Shown here: positions 47,895 through 57,008 of the stretch, piece by piece | Layout of the letters: every line of letters begins with the position of its first letter | How positions within the stretch are numbered: the stretch's first letter is position 1 | Origin: Hydrogenophaga sp. | GTDB lineage: Bacteria > Pseudomonadota > Gammaproteobacteria > Burkholderiales > Burkholderiaceae_C | DNA length: 59,136 nucleotides | Direction: 5' to 3' | Assembly (NCBI RefSeq): GCF_030651625.1 | Contig: NZ_JAUSCF010000036.1 | Coordinates: 1-59,136, forward strand | Made by a program: the position numbers and the translations under genes | The notes under the pieces: model-generated | Told to the model about the DNA's origin: nothing | Seen by the model: the letters and a program-made list of their open reading frames with translations, nothing else | The model's database searches: none

Positions 47895-49151
47895 ATGAAC
47901 GATTTCTTTGACGCACTGGAAACCCGCTCACCTGATCAGCGTGAGGCCGAGCAGATGGCATCACTGGCCGGTCAGGTGGCGCATGCCCAGACCTATAGCG
48001 CGGCTTTCGCCGAGATTCTCAAAGATGTGACTGCTGCCGAGGTGACCCACCGCGAAGCTCTTGCCCGATTGCCTGTGACGCGCAAGAGCGAGCTGCTGGA
48101 ACGGCAGAAGGCCTCGCGTGCGGCAGGCGGCGATCCGTTCGGGGGATTTTCTGCGTTGGTGCGCGGACCACAGATGTCGCGCGTGTTCGCTTCCCCCGGC
48201 CCTATCTACGAACCCGAAGGCAGCATGCGCGACTACTGGCGTGCAGGGCGCGCGCTCTATGCGGCCGGCTTCCGCTCCGGCGAGCTGGTGCACAACGCCT
48301 TCAGCTACCACATGACGCCGGGGGCTTTCATTCTGGAATCCGGCGCACACGCGGTGGGTTGCACGGTGTTTCCGGCGGGCACTGGTCAGACCGAACAGCA
48401 GCTGGATGCGATCACCGAACTGCAGCCGGATGGCTACACCGGAACCCCGAGCTTTCTGCGCATCCTGATCGAAAAGGCGACCGAAACCGGCAGCGGCATC
48501 CGCAGCCTGACCAAGGCATCGGTCGGCGGCGAGGCCTGCCCGCCCAGCCTGACCGCCTGGTTCAAGGAACAGGGCGTGGCCGTCTACCAGACCTACGCCA
48601 CCGCCGACCTGGGCCTGGTCGCGTACGAAACCACGGCGCGCGAAGGCCTGGTGCTGGACGAAGGTGTGATCGTGGAAATCGTGCGGCCCGGCACAGGCGA
48701 CCCGGTGCCCGAAGGCGAGGTGGGCGAACTGGTGGTGACCACGCTCAACCCGGCCTACCCGCTGATTCGCTTCGGTACGGGCGATCTCTCGGCCATGTTG
48801 CCGGGCGCCTGCCCGACCGGGCGCACCGCGCCCCGCATCAAGGGGTGGATGGGCCGCGCCGACCAGACCACCAAGGTCAAGGGCATGTTCGTGCATCCCG
48901 GGCAAGTGGCCGAAATCGTGCGCCGCTTCCCCGAGATTGTTCGCGCGAGGCTCGTGGTCAGCGGCGAAATGGCCAACGATCAGATGACGCTGAAGGCAGA
49001 GACCGATGGCGGCCGCGTTGAAGGCTTTGAACAGCGTGTCGGCGAAGCCATCCGGGAAGTCACCAAACTTCGCGGCGCGGTCGAACTGCTGAGCCCTGGC
49101 AGCCTGCCCAACGATGGCAAGGTGATCGAGGACGCGCGGAGTTATCAGTGA
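47895..49151 (+). CDS. Phenylacetate-CoA ligase-like adenylate-forming enzyme
   Basis: A 418-residue PaaK-like ligase. Family features: LPVTRKSELLERQKA, GYTGTPSFLRILIEKA, the adenylation core VYQTYATADLGLVAYE (equivalent of A5), LIRFGTGDLSAML (A7) and RIKGWMGRADQTTKVKGMFVHPGQV (A8), ending with the C-terminal catalytic LPNDGKVIEDAR. The glycine-rich P-loop seen in PaaK (SSGTTG) is replaced by RVFASPGPIYEPEG, so adenylate handling may differ. Probably activates an aromatic acid imported by the Liv system. Start at 47895 is the first ATG; ribosome site weak. Confidence 0.85.
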   Translation: MNDFFDALETRSPDQREAEQMASLAGQVAHAQTYSAAFAEILKDVTAAEVTHREALARLPVTRKSELLERQKASRAAGGDPFGGFSALVRGPQMSRVFASPGPIYEPEGSMRDYWRAGRALYAAGFRSGELVHNAFSYHMTPGAFILESGAHAVGCTVFPAGTGQTEQQLDAITELQPDGYTGTPSFLRILIEKATETGSGIRSLTKASVGGEACPPSLTAWFKEQGVAVYQTYATADLGLVAYETTAREGLVLDEGVIVEIVRPGTGDPVPEGEVGELVVTTLNPAYPLIRFGTGDLSAMLPGACPTGRTAPRIKGWMGRADQTTKVKGMFVHPGQVAEIVRRFPEIVRARLVVSGEMANDQMTLKAETDGGRVEGFEQRVGEAIREVTKLRGAVELLSPGSLPNDGKVIEDARSYQ

Positions 49152-49152
49152 G

Positions 49153-49284
49153 CTCCCCCCTGCGCATTTATTCGAATCTCCCCCCTGCGCCGCTGACGCG
49201 GCCTCCCCCCTCTCTGACGCGCCTCCGGCGCTGGGAGGGGCGACGGCCTCTTGGGCCGGCGGAGCCATCCCTTGCTGCCCCTGG
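49153..49284 (+). repeat. Intergenic GC-rich hairpin repeat (copy 9, compound)
   Basis: Two partial heads (CTCCCCCCTGCGC repeated at about 49153 and 49179), then a GCCTCCGGCGC stem and GGGCCGGCGGAGCC. The rest of the 379-base gap up to 49530 shows a third head at about 49320 (CCCCCCCTGCGCCGCTGCG) and otherwise nothing that I can assign. The promoter of the Bug-type gene should be close to 49450-49510. Confidence 0.7.
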
Positions 49285-49530
49285 ATTGATTCACTTGGCT
49301 CCAGAAGATATCCGCTAGTCCCCCCCCCTGCGCCGCTGCGTCTGCTGAGGTTTTCTTCGACCTCGCCCTCCTGGAGCGAGCGGATACGAGTGGAGTGCTG
49401 CGGTGGTGAAACGGGCTGCCATCTGGAGAGCAAAGGGTTTTCCCCTGCCTGGCGCTACGTAATTTCCGCGATTTCCTTGAGCCCGGCTGGGGATACGATT
49501 CGCTGTCCCCTTCAACCTTGGAGCCTCCCC

Positions 49531-50514
49531 ATGAAAAAAATCCTCGCCGTGGCACTGTCTGCCGCCGTGTCCGCAGGTGCCTTTGCACAAGCCTTCCCCA
49601 GCAAGCCCATCACCATCGTGGTGCCGTTCGCTGCCGGTGGCCCCACCGACACCGTGGCCCGTCAACTGGCCGAAGCGTTGCGCGAACCCCTGGGTGGCGC
49701 CACCATCGTGGTGGAAAATGCCGCCGGCGCTGGCGGCACCATCGGTGCCAACAAGGTCGCACGTGCCGCCCCTGATGGCCACACCATCCTGGTCTGGCAC
49801 ATCGGCATGGCCGCCACAGCCGGCCTTTACCGCAAGCTGCCCTACAAGCCACTGGAAGATTTCGAGTACCTGGGCATGATCAACGACGTGCCCATGACGC
49901 TGCTGGGCTCGCCCAAAGTGCCCGCCAACACCTACCGCGACTTTGAGTCCTACATCCGCGCCAACGGCGGCAAGGTCAATCTCGCACACGCCGGTCTGGG
50001 TTCTGCTTCGCACCTGTGCGGCCTGATGTGGCAGTCGGCGATGAAGCTGGACAAGTCCCTCACCGCCATCGCCTACCGTGGCACGGCCCCCGCCATGAAC
50101 GACCTCATCGGCGGTCAGGTGGATCTGATGTGTGACCAGACCACCAACACCACGAGCCAGATCGAGGCCGGCCGCGTCAAGGCCTACGCCGTGACGACCG
50201 CCAAGCGCCTGGACGACCACAAGCTGCTCAAGGACTACCCCACACTCCAGGAAATGGGCCTGAAGGACTTCAACCTGACCATCTGGCACGCAATGTATGC
50301 CCCCAAGGGCACGCCTGCCGACGTCACCAAGAAGCTGAACGACGCGCTCAAGGTTGCCCTGAAGGACCCCAAGTTCGTCAAGGGACAGGAAATGCTGGGT
50401 GCCGTGGTGGTCAAGGACAACCGTGTGACTCCGGAAGGCCACAAAGCCTTCGTGACGCAGCAGATCGGCGCGCTGAAGACGGTGATCGACGCTGCCGGCC
50501 AGTACGCTGATTGA
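49531..50514 (+). CDS. Bug-type (TctC) periplasmic solute-binding protein 1
   Basis: A 327-residue secreted binding protein of the tripartite tricarboxylate receptor family, greatly expanded in Burkholderiales. The signal peptide MKKILAVALSAAVSAGAFAQ is followed by FPSKPITIVVPFAAGGPTD, the conserved start of the mature protein, then PDGHTILVWHIG and GTAPAMNDLIGGQVDLMCDQ. No TctA/TctB membrane genes are adjacent, as is usual for orphan Bug proteins. Ligands in the family are carboxylates and small aromatic acids. Confidence 0.92.
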   Translation: MKKILAVALSAAVSAGAFAQAFPSKPITIVVPFAAGGPTDTVARQLAEALREPLGGATIVVENAAGAGGTIGANKVARAAPDGHTILVWHIGMAATAGLYRKLPYKPLEDFEYLGMINDVPMTLLGSPKVPANTYRDFESYIRANGGKVNLAHAGLGSASHLCGLMWQSAMKLDKSLTAIAYRGTAPAMNDLIGGQVDLMCDQTTNTTSQIEAGRVKAYAVTTAKRLDDHKLLKDYPTLQEMGLKDFNLTIWHAMYAPKGTPADVTKKLNDALKVALKDPKFVKGQEMLGAVVVKDNRVTPEGHKAFVTQQIGALKTVIDAAGQYAD

Positions 50515-50520
50515 GTACGC

Positions 50521-50606
50521 CCACCCCCGCCGCGCTTCGCGCGTCCCCCTCAAGGGGTCGACTTCTGTGGCCCGTCCTGAGCTTGTCGAAGGGCGGTTCC
50601 ACGATG
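50521..50606 (+). repeat. Intergenic GC-rich hairpin repeat (copy 10, variant core)
   Basis: Head CCACCCCCGCCGCGCTTCGCGCG, stem CCCCCTCAAGGGG, then the variant core with TCCTGAGCTTGTCGAAGGGC instead of the plain stem. Bases 50567-50602 exactly match copy 5 in inverse orientation. Confidence 0.85.
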
Positions 50607-50650
50607 TCTGCTGAATTGAGGCACGCGCGCCGGTGGGGTGAGGAATCGAC

Positions 50651-51022
50651 ATGATCTCGCTCCGTGTGGTGGACTCCATCACGGAATTGCAGCCCGCTGA
50701 TGCGGGCTGCATTGCTTTGAGCGGCTCGCATGGGGGCTTGAGTTCGGCGCGCTATGCATTGGCGGTGCGGCCGTTGCTTTCGGTCTTCAATGATGCGGGC
50801 GTGGGTCTGGATGAGGCTGGCGTTACCGGCCTCGCTTTTTTGCAGGAACAGGGGCTGGCGGCCTGTGCGGTGTCTCACATGAGCGCACGCATCGGGCTGG
50901 CGGCCAGTACATTGGAAAGCGGTGTGGTCAGCCACGCCAACGCGGCCGCAGAAGCGCTCGGCATCCGCACCGGGCAGGCCCTGCAGCCACAGATTGAACA
51001 ACTCAGAAGGAGACAACCATGA
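50651..51022 (+). CDS. Small conserved-looking protein of unknown function coupled to a Bug gene
   Basis: A 123-residue soluble protein beginning [14 protein letters not shown] do not recognise a named family. Notable segments: [49 protein letters not shown] and [17 protein letters not shown], with Gly/His/Ser-rich loops that could bind a ligand or metal. No signal peptide. A GAGGAATCGAC ribosome site is present. Its stop overlaps the start of the next Bug-type gene by four bases (ATGA), so the two are translationally coupled. An enzymatic or regulatory role tied to the same solute is inference. Confidence 0.75.
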   Translation: MISLRVVDSITELQPADAGCIALSGSHGGLSSARYALAVRPLLSVFNDAGVGLDEAGVTGLAFLQEQGLAACAVSHMSARIGLAASTLESGVVSHANAAAEALGIRTGQALQPQIEQLRRRQP

Positions 51023-52014
51023 ACATGACATTCACACGCCGCACCCTGATCGCACTTGCTGCCGCAGTGGCCGTGCCCACCGCCGCGCTGGCGCAGGCCA
51101 ACTGGCCCACCAAACCCGTTCGCATCGTCGTGCCATTCGCGCCCGGCGGCACCACCGACATCCTGGCCCGCGTGCTGGCGCCCGAACTCTCCAAGGCTTT
51201 TGGCCAGCAGTTCATCGTCGACAACCGCGGCGGTGCGGGTGGCAACATCGGCGCCGACCATGTGGCCAAGTCGCAGGGTGACGGCTACACCCTGCTCATG
51301 GGCACGGTGGGTACGCATGGCATCAACAAGGCGCTCTACGCCAACCTGTCTTACGACCCTCAGAAAGACTTCGCTCCCATCACACTGGTGGCCGGTGTGC
51401 CCAACGTGATGGTGATGAACGCCGCGCGTGCCAAGGAACTCGGCATCAACACCGTGCCGGACTTCATTCGCTATGCCAAGGCCAACCCCGGCAAGCTCAA
51501 CATGGCCTCCAGCGGCAACGGCACCTCGATTCATCTGGCGGGTGAGTTGTTCAAGTCCAAGACCGGCATCTTCATGACCCACATCCCCTACCGGGGATCC
51601 GGCCCGGCGGTGCGCGACCTCATCGGCGGCACCATGGACGTGATGTACGACAACCTGCCCTCCGCCATGCCCCACATCCAGGCCGGCAGCCTCAAGGCCT
51701 TTGCTGTCACCAGCGATGTGCGTTCACAGGCCCTGCCCGACGTTCCCACGGTGGCCGAAGCCGCCAACCTGCCTGGCTTCGAAGCCAGTTCCTGGTTTGG
51801 CATGCTGGCTCCGGCCGGCACGCCACCGGAGATCGTCGCGCGCCTGCAGACCGAGATCGCCAAGGCACTTAAGCTACCCGAGATCAACACCCGTCTGCAA
51901 GGCCTGGGCGCCATTCCCAGTGGCAACACACCGCAAGAATTCGCCCGCCTGATCGACAGCGAAATCGCCAAGTGGGCGCCGGTGGTGAAGGCGGCTGGAG
52001 CGAAGGTGGACTAA
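51019..52014 (+). CDS. Bug-type (TctC) periplasmic solute-binding protein 2
   Basis: A 331-residue secreted binding protein. The signal peptide includes a twin Arg ([22 protein letters not shown]), mature start [21 protein letters not shown], then the family segments [37 protein letters not shown] and [29 protein letters not shown] precedes ATG. It shares about the same fold as protein 1 but is clearly divergent, so the two probably bind different ligands. Translationally coupled with the preceding small gene. Confidence 0.93.
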   Translation: MNMTFTRRTLIALAAAVAVPTAALAQANWPTKPVRIVVPFAPGGTTDILARVLAPELSKAFGQQFIVDNRGGAGGNIGADHVAKSQGDGYTLLMGTVGTHGINKALYANLSYDPQKDFAPITLVAGVPNVMVMNAARAKELGINTVPDFIRYAKANPGKLNMASSGNGTSIHLAGELFKSKTGIFMTHIPYRGSGPAVRDLIGGTMDVMYDNLPSAMPHIQAGSLKAFAVTSDVRSQALPDVPTVAEAANLPGFEASSWFGMLAPAGTPPEIVARLQTEIAKALKLPEINTRLQGLGAIPSGNTPQEFARLIDSEIAKWAPVVKAAGAKVD

Positions 52015-52132
52015 CCCCCCTGCGCCGCTGACGCGGCTTCCCCCCTCCGTGGCGCGCCGCTGCGCAGCGCTTCGAGGGGGGACGCACCCAGTGGCCCGGC
52101 AAAGCCGGTTCCACGGGTGCCCTTGATTCAAG
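52015..52132 (+). repeat. Intergenic hairpin repeat (copy 11a), left arm of a 70-bp inverted repeat
   Basis: Bases 52015-52084 are the left arm: CCCCCCTGCGCCGCTGACGC at the start and TTCGAGGGGGGACG at the end. The tail (GTGGCCCGGCAAAGCCGG, TTCCACGGGTGCCCTTGA) follows. Placed right after the Bug-2 stop. Confidence 0.85.
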
Positions 52133-52208
52133 CCCGCACGCCGGTGAGGTGTCCGGCGCTCACAAGACTCGATGGCCCGGCACCTACCCGGCGCGCGGTG
52201 TCTCCTTC

Positions 52209-52316
52209 TAGGGGCAGCGAGGGACGGCTTTGCCGGCCCAAGATGCCGTCCCCCCTCGAAGCGCCGCGCAGCAGCGCGCCACGGAGGGGGGAAGCCGCGT
52301 CAGCGGCGCAGGGGGG
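52209..52316 (-). repeat. Intergenic hairpin repeat (copy 11b), right arm of a 70-bp inverted repeat
   Basis: Bases 52247-52316 are the reverse complement of 52015-52084 with two differences in 70. The tail part (GACGGCTTTGCCGGCCC) extends to the left. With copy 11a it fills the 317-base gap between the convergent Bug-2 and DUF1840 genes; no gene is supported there. Confidence 0.85.
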
Positions 52317-52331
52317 TGTTCTCTACCTCCT

Positions 52332-52658
52332 CTACACCCCCCAGACGATCTCCACCCCGGCCTGTTCGCAACGCTGCATCATCTCGATGAAGGGCGCACT
52401 GCGCATGCGCAGGCTGACATGGTCGAATTCTGGTGGCGGTTCGCCTTTGGCCTGCGCCTCTTCACGCAAGCGTTTCTGATCGGCCTCCTCCTGCACTGCG
52501 GCATCGCGCAGGGCCTGCACCGCAGCAGGCATCTGTTGAGGCAGCACGATGCCCTGAGGGGCCGGATCCTTTCCAATGATCTCCAGCACGCGCCTGCCGT
52601 GCGGCTGCAGCATCACGAGATCACCTGTGTCGCGGGATTTGAATCGATAGACGGACAT
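52332..52658 (-). CDS. DUF1840 family protein
   Basis: A 108-residue cytosolic protein of unknown function found widely in betaproteobacteria. Starts MSVYRFKSRDTGDLVML with AGGAGACCCAAT before ATG at 52658, which sets the start. It contains a charged central helix (EEADQKRLREEAQAKGE) and ends in FIEMMQRCEQAGVEIVWGV, a pattern typical for DUF1840. No motif suggests activity. Divergent from the aromatic CoA cluster with 301 bases between the starts. Confidence 0.85.
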   Translation of the reverse strand: MSVYRFKSRDTGDLVMLQPHGRRVLEIIGKDPAPQGIVLPQQMPAAVQALRDAAVQEEADQKRLREEAQAKGEPPPEFDHVSLRMRSAPFIEMMQRCEQAGVEIVWGV

Positions 52659-52705
52659 ATTGGGTCTCCTGGTTTGGTCAGGTGATTTTTGCACCAAAGA
52701 AACGT

Positions 52706-52739
52706 GATCGGTCGCCCGATGTCATGAGATTGACCGATC
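52706..52739. promoter_or_regulatory. Inverted repeat GATCGGTC-N18-GACCGATC
   Basis: Perfect eight-base half-sites at 52706-52713 and 52732-52739, centres 26 bases apart (about 2.5 helical turns). Located in the divergent region between DUF1840 and the monooxygenase-reductase gene. It could be the site of a dimeric or tetrameric TetR/GntR-like regulator encoded elsewhere. Confidence 0.45.
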
Positions 52740-52862
52740 ATTCTGTTTGCTACCTTGTCAAGGGTCAACACTTGTCCAAGTAGGCGCTGCGCCTGTCAAG
52801 TACTGGTTGCATGTGTCTTCGTGAATATCGCCTGTACCGCTCAAAGCCGAGTGGTTCTGGTG

Positions 52863-52922
52863 CAACCCTGCGGGTTTTTGCGAACCCCTGCAGGTTTTGG
52901 TGAAGCCCTCCGGGTTTTCCCG
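52863..52922 (+). repeat. Three imperfect 19-20-bp direct repeats upstream of the aromatic CoA cluster
   Basis: AACCCTGCGGGTTTTTGCG (from 52864), AACCCCTGCAGGTTTTGGTG (from 52883) and AAGCCCTCCGGGTTTTCCCG (from 52903). Each contains a small dyad (CCTGCGGG, CCTGCAGG, CCTCCGGG) followed by GTTTT. They lie 38-97 bases upstream of the start codon. Confidence 0.6.
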
Positions 52923-52936
52923 ATACGCTGAAAATC

Positions 52937-52950
52937 GTTTAGGTCTAAAC
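52937..52950. promoter_or_regulatory. Candidate MarR-type operator GTTTAG-GT-CTAAAC
   Basis: Perfect six-base arms around a two-base centre, ending ten bases before the ATG of the monooxygenase-reductase gene. The last-but-following gene is a MarR-family regulator (55455-55934), so this is its natural candidate target. No experimental motif is known to me. Confidence 0.5.
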
Positions 52951-52959
52951 TAATTCAGC

Positions 52960-55458
52960 ATGAACACTCCCATCCCTGCGCTGCGGCGCATCCTGTGCAT
53001 CGGTGGCGGTCCGGCAGGGTTGTATTTCGGTCTGCTGATGAAGCGTCGATTTCCCGACCTGCAGGTCACGGTCGTGGAACGCAACCGACCGTTTGACACC
53101 TTTGGGTGGGGCGTGGTGTTCTCCGACCAGACGCTGCAGAACCTGAAGGTGGCGGATCCCGAATCGGCCCAGCTCATCGGTGACGCTTTCAACCACTGGG
53201 ACGACATCGAGGTCTTCTACAAGGACCGCAGCGTGCGCAGCGGCGGCCACGGTTTCTGTGGCATCGGGCGCAAGCGGCTGCTCAACATCCTGCAGGAGCG
53301 CTGCATCGCACTCGGCGTGGATCTGGTGTTCGAAACCGATGTGACCGACGACCAGGCCCTGGCTGCACAGTACCAGGCCGACCTGGTGATCGCCAGCGAC
53401 GGACTCAACAGCCGTGTGCGCACGCGTTACGAAGCCACCTACCAGCCCGACATCGACACCCGCCAGTGCCGATTCGTCTGGCTGGGCACGAAGAAGACCT
53501 TCGACGCTTTCACTTTCGCGTTCGAGCAGACCGAACACGGCTGGTTCCAGGCTCACGCCTACAAGTTCGATGGTGAGACCTCCACCTTCATTGTGGAAAC
53601 GCCGGAAGCGGTGTGGAAGGCGCATGGCATCGACGCCATGAGTCAGGAAGATGGCATTGCTTTCTGCGAAAAGCTGTTCGCCAAATACCTCGACGGCAAC
53701 GCCCTGATCAGCAACGCCAAACACCTGCGCGGCTCGGCCAGCTGGATCCGCTTTCCTCGCGTGATCTGCAAGACCTGGGTGCACTGGCAAGAGGTGGGCT
53801 CTCACGCCCCGCCGCTGCGCGGGTCGCTGCCCCAGAATGGGGAAGGGTCCCGGTCCTTGCCGGGACCAGGGGGTGATCCGGCCAGGGACGAGCCAGCGCC
53901 GGATCCCGTTCGCCGCGTGCCCATCGTGCTCATGGGTGATGCGGCGCACACGGCGCACTTCTCCATCGGCAGCGGCACCAAGCTGGCTCTGGAAGACGCC
54001 ATCGACCTGGCCGACGAATTCCGCGACGCGGCCGGGCGCAGCGAATCGATGGAAGACGTGCTGCAAGGCTACGAGGAGCGGCGCAGCGTGGAGGTTCTCA
54101 AGATCCAGAACGCCGCGCGCAACTCCACCGAATGGTTCGAGAACGTGGACCGCTACACCGGCATGGAGATCGAACAGTTCAGCTACTCGCTGCTCACACG
54201 CAGCCAGCGCATCAGCCACGAGAACCTGCGATTACGCGATGCGAAGTGGCTTGAAGGTTACGAGACCTGGTTGGAATCTCGAGCCATGCCCTCCACAGCA
54301 CCAAAGCAGCACCCCACACCACCCATGCTGCTGCCATTGAAAGTACGCAGCGTCGAACTGAAGAACCGGATCGTGGTTTCGCCCATGGCACAGTACAAAT
54401 GCACAGAAGGCACCGTGGGCGACTGGCACCTGATGCATCTGGGTGCACGCGCGGTAGGAGGCGCTGCGCTGGTGATGGTGGAGATGACAAGCCCCACGCC
54501 GGAAGGCCGCATCACACCCGGCTGCCCGGGCCTGTGGAATGAGGAACAACGATCCGCCTTTCAACACATCGTCGACTTCGTGCACGGCCAGAGCAGCGCC
54601 AGGATCGGCCTGCAGCTCGGTCACAGCGGGCCCAAGGGATCGACCCAGTTGGGCTGGGACCAGATCGACGAACCGCTGCACGCGGACAACTGGCCGATCC
54701 TGTCGGCCAGTGCGTTGGCCTACGGCGCGCAGAACCAGGTGCCGCGCGCCATGACACGCGCGGACATGGACACCACGACAGCCGCATTCGTGGATTCCAC
54801 CCGTCGTGCAGCGGAGGCCGGGTTCGACTGGCTGGAGCTGCACTGCGCGCACGGTTACCTGCTTTCCGCCTTCATCTGTCCGCTCACCAACCAGCGCACC
54901 GACGATTACGGCGGTTCGCTGGAAAACCGTTGCCGCTACCCACTGGAGGTGTTCGCTGCCATGCGCGCCATGTGGCCCGCTGACAAGCCCATGAGCGTGC
55001 GCATCTCTGCCCACGACTGGGCACCCGGCGGCAACACGCCCGACGACGCGGTGGCCATGGCGAGACTGTTCAAAGCTGCGGGGTGCGACGTCATCGATGT
55101 GTCTTCCGGCCAGACCACGCGTGCCGCCAAGCCGGTGTATGGCCGCATGTACCAGACACCGTTCGCCGACCGCATCCGCAACGAAGTCGACATCCTCACC
55201 ATGGCCGTGGGTGCCATCAGCGAAGCCGACCACGCCAACAGCATCATCGGCGCCGGCCGTGCCGACCTGTGCGCCGTGGCGCGGCCGCACCTGGCGAATC
55301 CGGCCTGGACGCTGTTTGAGGCCGCCAAGCTGCAGACCCGCGCCATCGAATGGCCGCGTCCCTACGAAAGCGGACGTGACCAGCTCTACCGCGAGATCGC
55401 GCGCCAGCAAGCTTTGCAGGGCACGGCCATGCCTCAGGATCCTGCGGAGACCACATGA
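52960..55458 (+). CDS. Bifunctional aromatic acyl-CoA monooxygenase/reductase (2-aminobenzoyl-CoA or salicylyl-CoA type)
   Basis: An 832-residue fusion of two flavoenzymes. Residues 1-430 are an FAD aromatic hydroxylase: [18 protein letters not shown] at the N-terminus, [12 protein letters not shown] and [17 protein letters not shown] (FAD GD motif). Residues about 440-832 are an old-yellow-enzyme domain ([43 protein letters not shown]). This fusion occurs in 2-aminobenzoyl-CoA monooxygenase/reductase of Azoarcus and in salicylyl-CoA 5-hydroxylases. Residues about 280-318 are a Gly/Pro/Arg-rich insertion encoded by an intergenic-type repeat. The MarR gene overlaps the stop by four bases. Confidence 0.88.
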   Translation: MNTPIPALRRILCIGGGPAGLYFGLLMKRRFPDLQVTVVERNRPFDTFGWGVVFSDQTLQNLKVADPESAQLIGDAFNHWDDIEVFYKDRSVRSGGHGFCGIGRKRLLNILQERCIALGVDLVFETDVTDDQALAAQYQADLVIASDGLNSRVRTRYEATYQPDIDTRQCRFVWLGTKKTFDAFTFAFEQTEHGWFQAHAYKFDGETSTFIVETPEAVWKAHGIDAMSQEDGIAFCEKLFAKYLDGNALISNAKHLRGSASWIRFPRVICKTWVHWQEVGSHAPPLRGSLPQNGEGSRSLPGPGGDPARDEPAPDPVRRVPIVLMGDAAHTAHFSIGSGTKLALEDAIDLADEFRDAAGRSESMEDVLQGYEERRSVEVLKIQNAARNSTEWFENVDRYTGMEIEQFSYSLLTRSQRISHENLRLRDAKWLEGYETWLESRAMPSTAPKQHPTPPMLLPLKVRSVELKNRIVVSPMAQYKCTEGTVGDWHLMHLGARAVGGAALVMVEMTSPTPEGRITPGCPGLWNEEQRSAFQHIVDFVHGQSSARIGLQLGHSGPKGSTQLGWDQIDEPLHADNWPILSASALAYGAQNQVPRAMTRADMDTTTAAFVDSTRRAAEAGFDWLELHCAHGYLLSAFICPLTNQRTDDYGGSLENRCRYPLEVFAAMRAMWPADKPMSVRISAHDWAPGGNTPDDAVAMARLFKAAGCDVIDVSSGQTTRAAKPVYGRMYQTPFADRIRNEVDILTMAVGAISEADHANSIIGAGRADLCAVARPHLANPAWTLFEAAKLQTRAIEWPRPYESGRDQLYREIARQQALQGTAMPQDPAETT
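53797..53913 (+). repeat. Intergenic-type hairpin repeat inserted in frame in the monooxygenase domain
   Basis: CACGCCCCGCCGCTGCGCGG and GTCGCTGCCCC match the head of the 84-bp unit at 6021 (CACGCTCCGCCGCTGCGCGG, GTCGCTGCCCC). A CCCC-agaat-GGGG stem (53830-53842) follows where the unit has CCCCCCGAGGGGG, then GGTCCCGG (53846-53853) facing CCGGGACC (53860-53867). It encodes roughly 39 residues between WQEV and [11 protein letters not shown] and keeps the frame. Confidence 0.8.
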
Positions 55459-55934
55459 CCACCGCCCCACTCGACACCCTCGACCTCGAAGCACGTGCCC
55501 ACAGCGAGCACGCGCACGAGTTGCGCCTGTGGCTGCGCCTGCTGACTTGTTCGCAGTTGATCGAGAAGCGGGTGCGCACTGGTCTTCGGGAACAGTTCGA
55601 CACCACACTGCCGCGCTTCGACCTCATGGCCCAGCTCGAGCGTCACCCTGCTGGCCTGAAGATGAAAGAGCTCTCGCACCGGCTCATGGTCACTGGCGGC
55701 AACGTCACCGGCATCACCGATCAGCTGGTGACCGAAGGTCTGGTCGAGCGCATGGAGGTGGAGGGTGACCGCCGTGCTTTTCGCGTGCGTCTGACCGAAC
55801 GCGGTCGCGCCAGTTTTGCCGACATGGCCCGGCACCACGAACAATGGATCGTCGATTCTTTTGAAGGACTTGGCGCAAGAGAGATCGACCAGTTGTACAA
55901 GCTGCTGGGCAAGGTCAAGCTGGGACTTCGATGA
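55455..55934 (+). CDS. MarR-family transcriptional regulator
   Basis: A 159-residue winged-helix regulator. The central part [49 protein letters not shown] gives helix-turn-helix and wing. The N-terminal helices contain [24 protein letters not shown], the MarR dimer region. It overlaps the monooxygenase-reductase gene by four bases and is followed by enoyl-CoA hydratase and acyl-CoA dehydrogenase genes, so it probably senses an aryl-CoA intermediate and controls the cluster, possibly through the palindrome at 52937-52950. Confidence 0.9.
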   Translation: MTTAPLDTLDLEARAHSEHAHELRLWLRLLTCSQLIEKRVRTGLREQFDTTLPRFDLMAQLERHPAGLKMKELSHRLMVTGGNVTGITDQLVTEGLVERMEVEGDRRAFRVRLTERGRASFADMARHHEQWIVDSFEGLGAREIDQLYKLLGKVKLGLR

Positions 55935-56045
55935 CTCCCCCCTGCGCCGCTTCGCGGCTTCCCCCCTCTCTGGCGCGGCTTTGCCGCTGGGAGGGGGGAC
56001 CACACCTGGGACTGGCGGAGCCAGATCCTCGGTGTGCCTGGACCC
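55935..56045 (+). repeat. Intergenic GC-rich hairpin repeat (copy 12)
   Basis: Head CTCCCCCCTGCGCCGCTTCGCGG, middle stem GGCGCGGCTTTGCCGCTGGG, tail CTGGGACTGGCGGAGCCAGA. Located between the MarR gene and the enoyl-CoA hydratase gene. Confidence 0.8.
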
Positions 56046-56121
56046 GGGGCATTGCGCGCCGGAGGCGCTGCTGATGCGCGTTTCTTTTTTTCTACTGACT
56101 TTTGATTGATTGCCGATTGCC

Positions 56122-56976
56122 ATGAAACACCCCATCCCCGATCACAACCCCATGCGCGGCCAGTTCGCTGCGGTGGCGGGTCATGTGCCCGAGCATTTCG
56201 CGTTGAGCGTGTCTGATGGCGTGGCCACCGTGACGCTCAACCGGCCTGAGCGCAAGAACCCGCTCACCTTTGACTCTTATGCCGAACTGCGCGACTGGTT
56301 TCTGGGTCTGCAGCGGGCCACCGATGTGAAGGCGGTGGTGGTCACGGGTGCGGGAGGCAATTTCTGCTCGGGCGGTGACGTGCACGAAATCATTGGCCCG
56401 CTCACGAAGATGAGCATGCCGGAGCTGCTGGCCTTCACGCGCATGACCGGTGCGCTGGTAAGCGCCATGAGGGCCTGCCCGCAACCCATCGTAGCGGCGC
56501 TGGATGGTGTGTGTGCCGGCGCTGGCGCCATGATGGCACTGGCGTCTGACCTTCGCCTGGGCACACCGCAAGCCACAGTGGCTTTCCTGTTCACACGCGT
56601 GGGACTGGCCGGTGCCGACATGGGCGCGTGTGCCCTGCTGCCTCGCATGATCGGCCAGGGACGCGCCAGCGAGCTGCTGCTCACCGGCCGGACCATGACC
56701 TCACAAGAGGGCCACGCTTGGGGCTTCTTCAACGCGCTGCATGAGAGCGACACGCTGCAGCCCGCCGCGCACAAGCTCGCCGCGCAACTGGCCCAAGGCC
56801 CCACTTTCGCGCACGGCATGACCAAGACGATGCTGCACCAGGAATGGGCGATGACACTGGACCAGGCCATCGAAGCCGAGGCGCAGGCACAGGCGATCTG
56901 CATGCAGACACAGGATTTCACGCGTGCCTACGAAGCGTTTGCGGCCAAGCAAAGGCCTCAGTTTGAAGGCGATTGA
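56122..56976 (+). CDS. Enoyl-CoA hydratase/isomerase family protein
   Basis: A 284-residue crotonase-fold enzyme. The oxyanion-hole segments are [12 protein letters not shown] and [52 protein letters not shown] completes the signature. The catalytic Glu pair of classical hydratases is only partly kept (GADMG near the second position), so ring cleavage, isomerase or hydrolase activity is possible. In the 2-aminobenzoyl-CoA pathway an enoyl-CoA hydratase acts on the dearomatised product. ATG at 56122 is preferred; an in-frame TTG lies four codons earlier. Confidence 0.88.
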   Translation: MKHPIPDHNPMRGQFAAVAGHVPEHFALSVSDGVATVTLNRPERKNPLTFDSYAELRDWFLGLQRATDVKAVVVTGAGGNFCSGGDVHEIIGPLTKMSMPELLAFTRMTGALVSAMRACPQPIVAALDGVCAGAGAMMALASDLRLGTPQATVAFLFTRVGLAGADMGACALLPRMIGQGRASELLLTGRTMTSQEGHAWGFFNALHESDTLQPAAHKLAAQLAQGPTFAHGMTKTMLHQEWAMTLDQAIEAEAQAQAICMQTQDFTRAYEAFAAKQRPQFEGD

Positions 56977-57008
56977 GATGGCACCTCGTCCTGCCCGCAA
57001 GGCAGATG

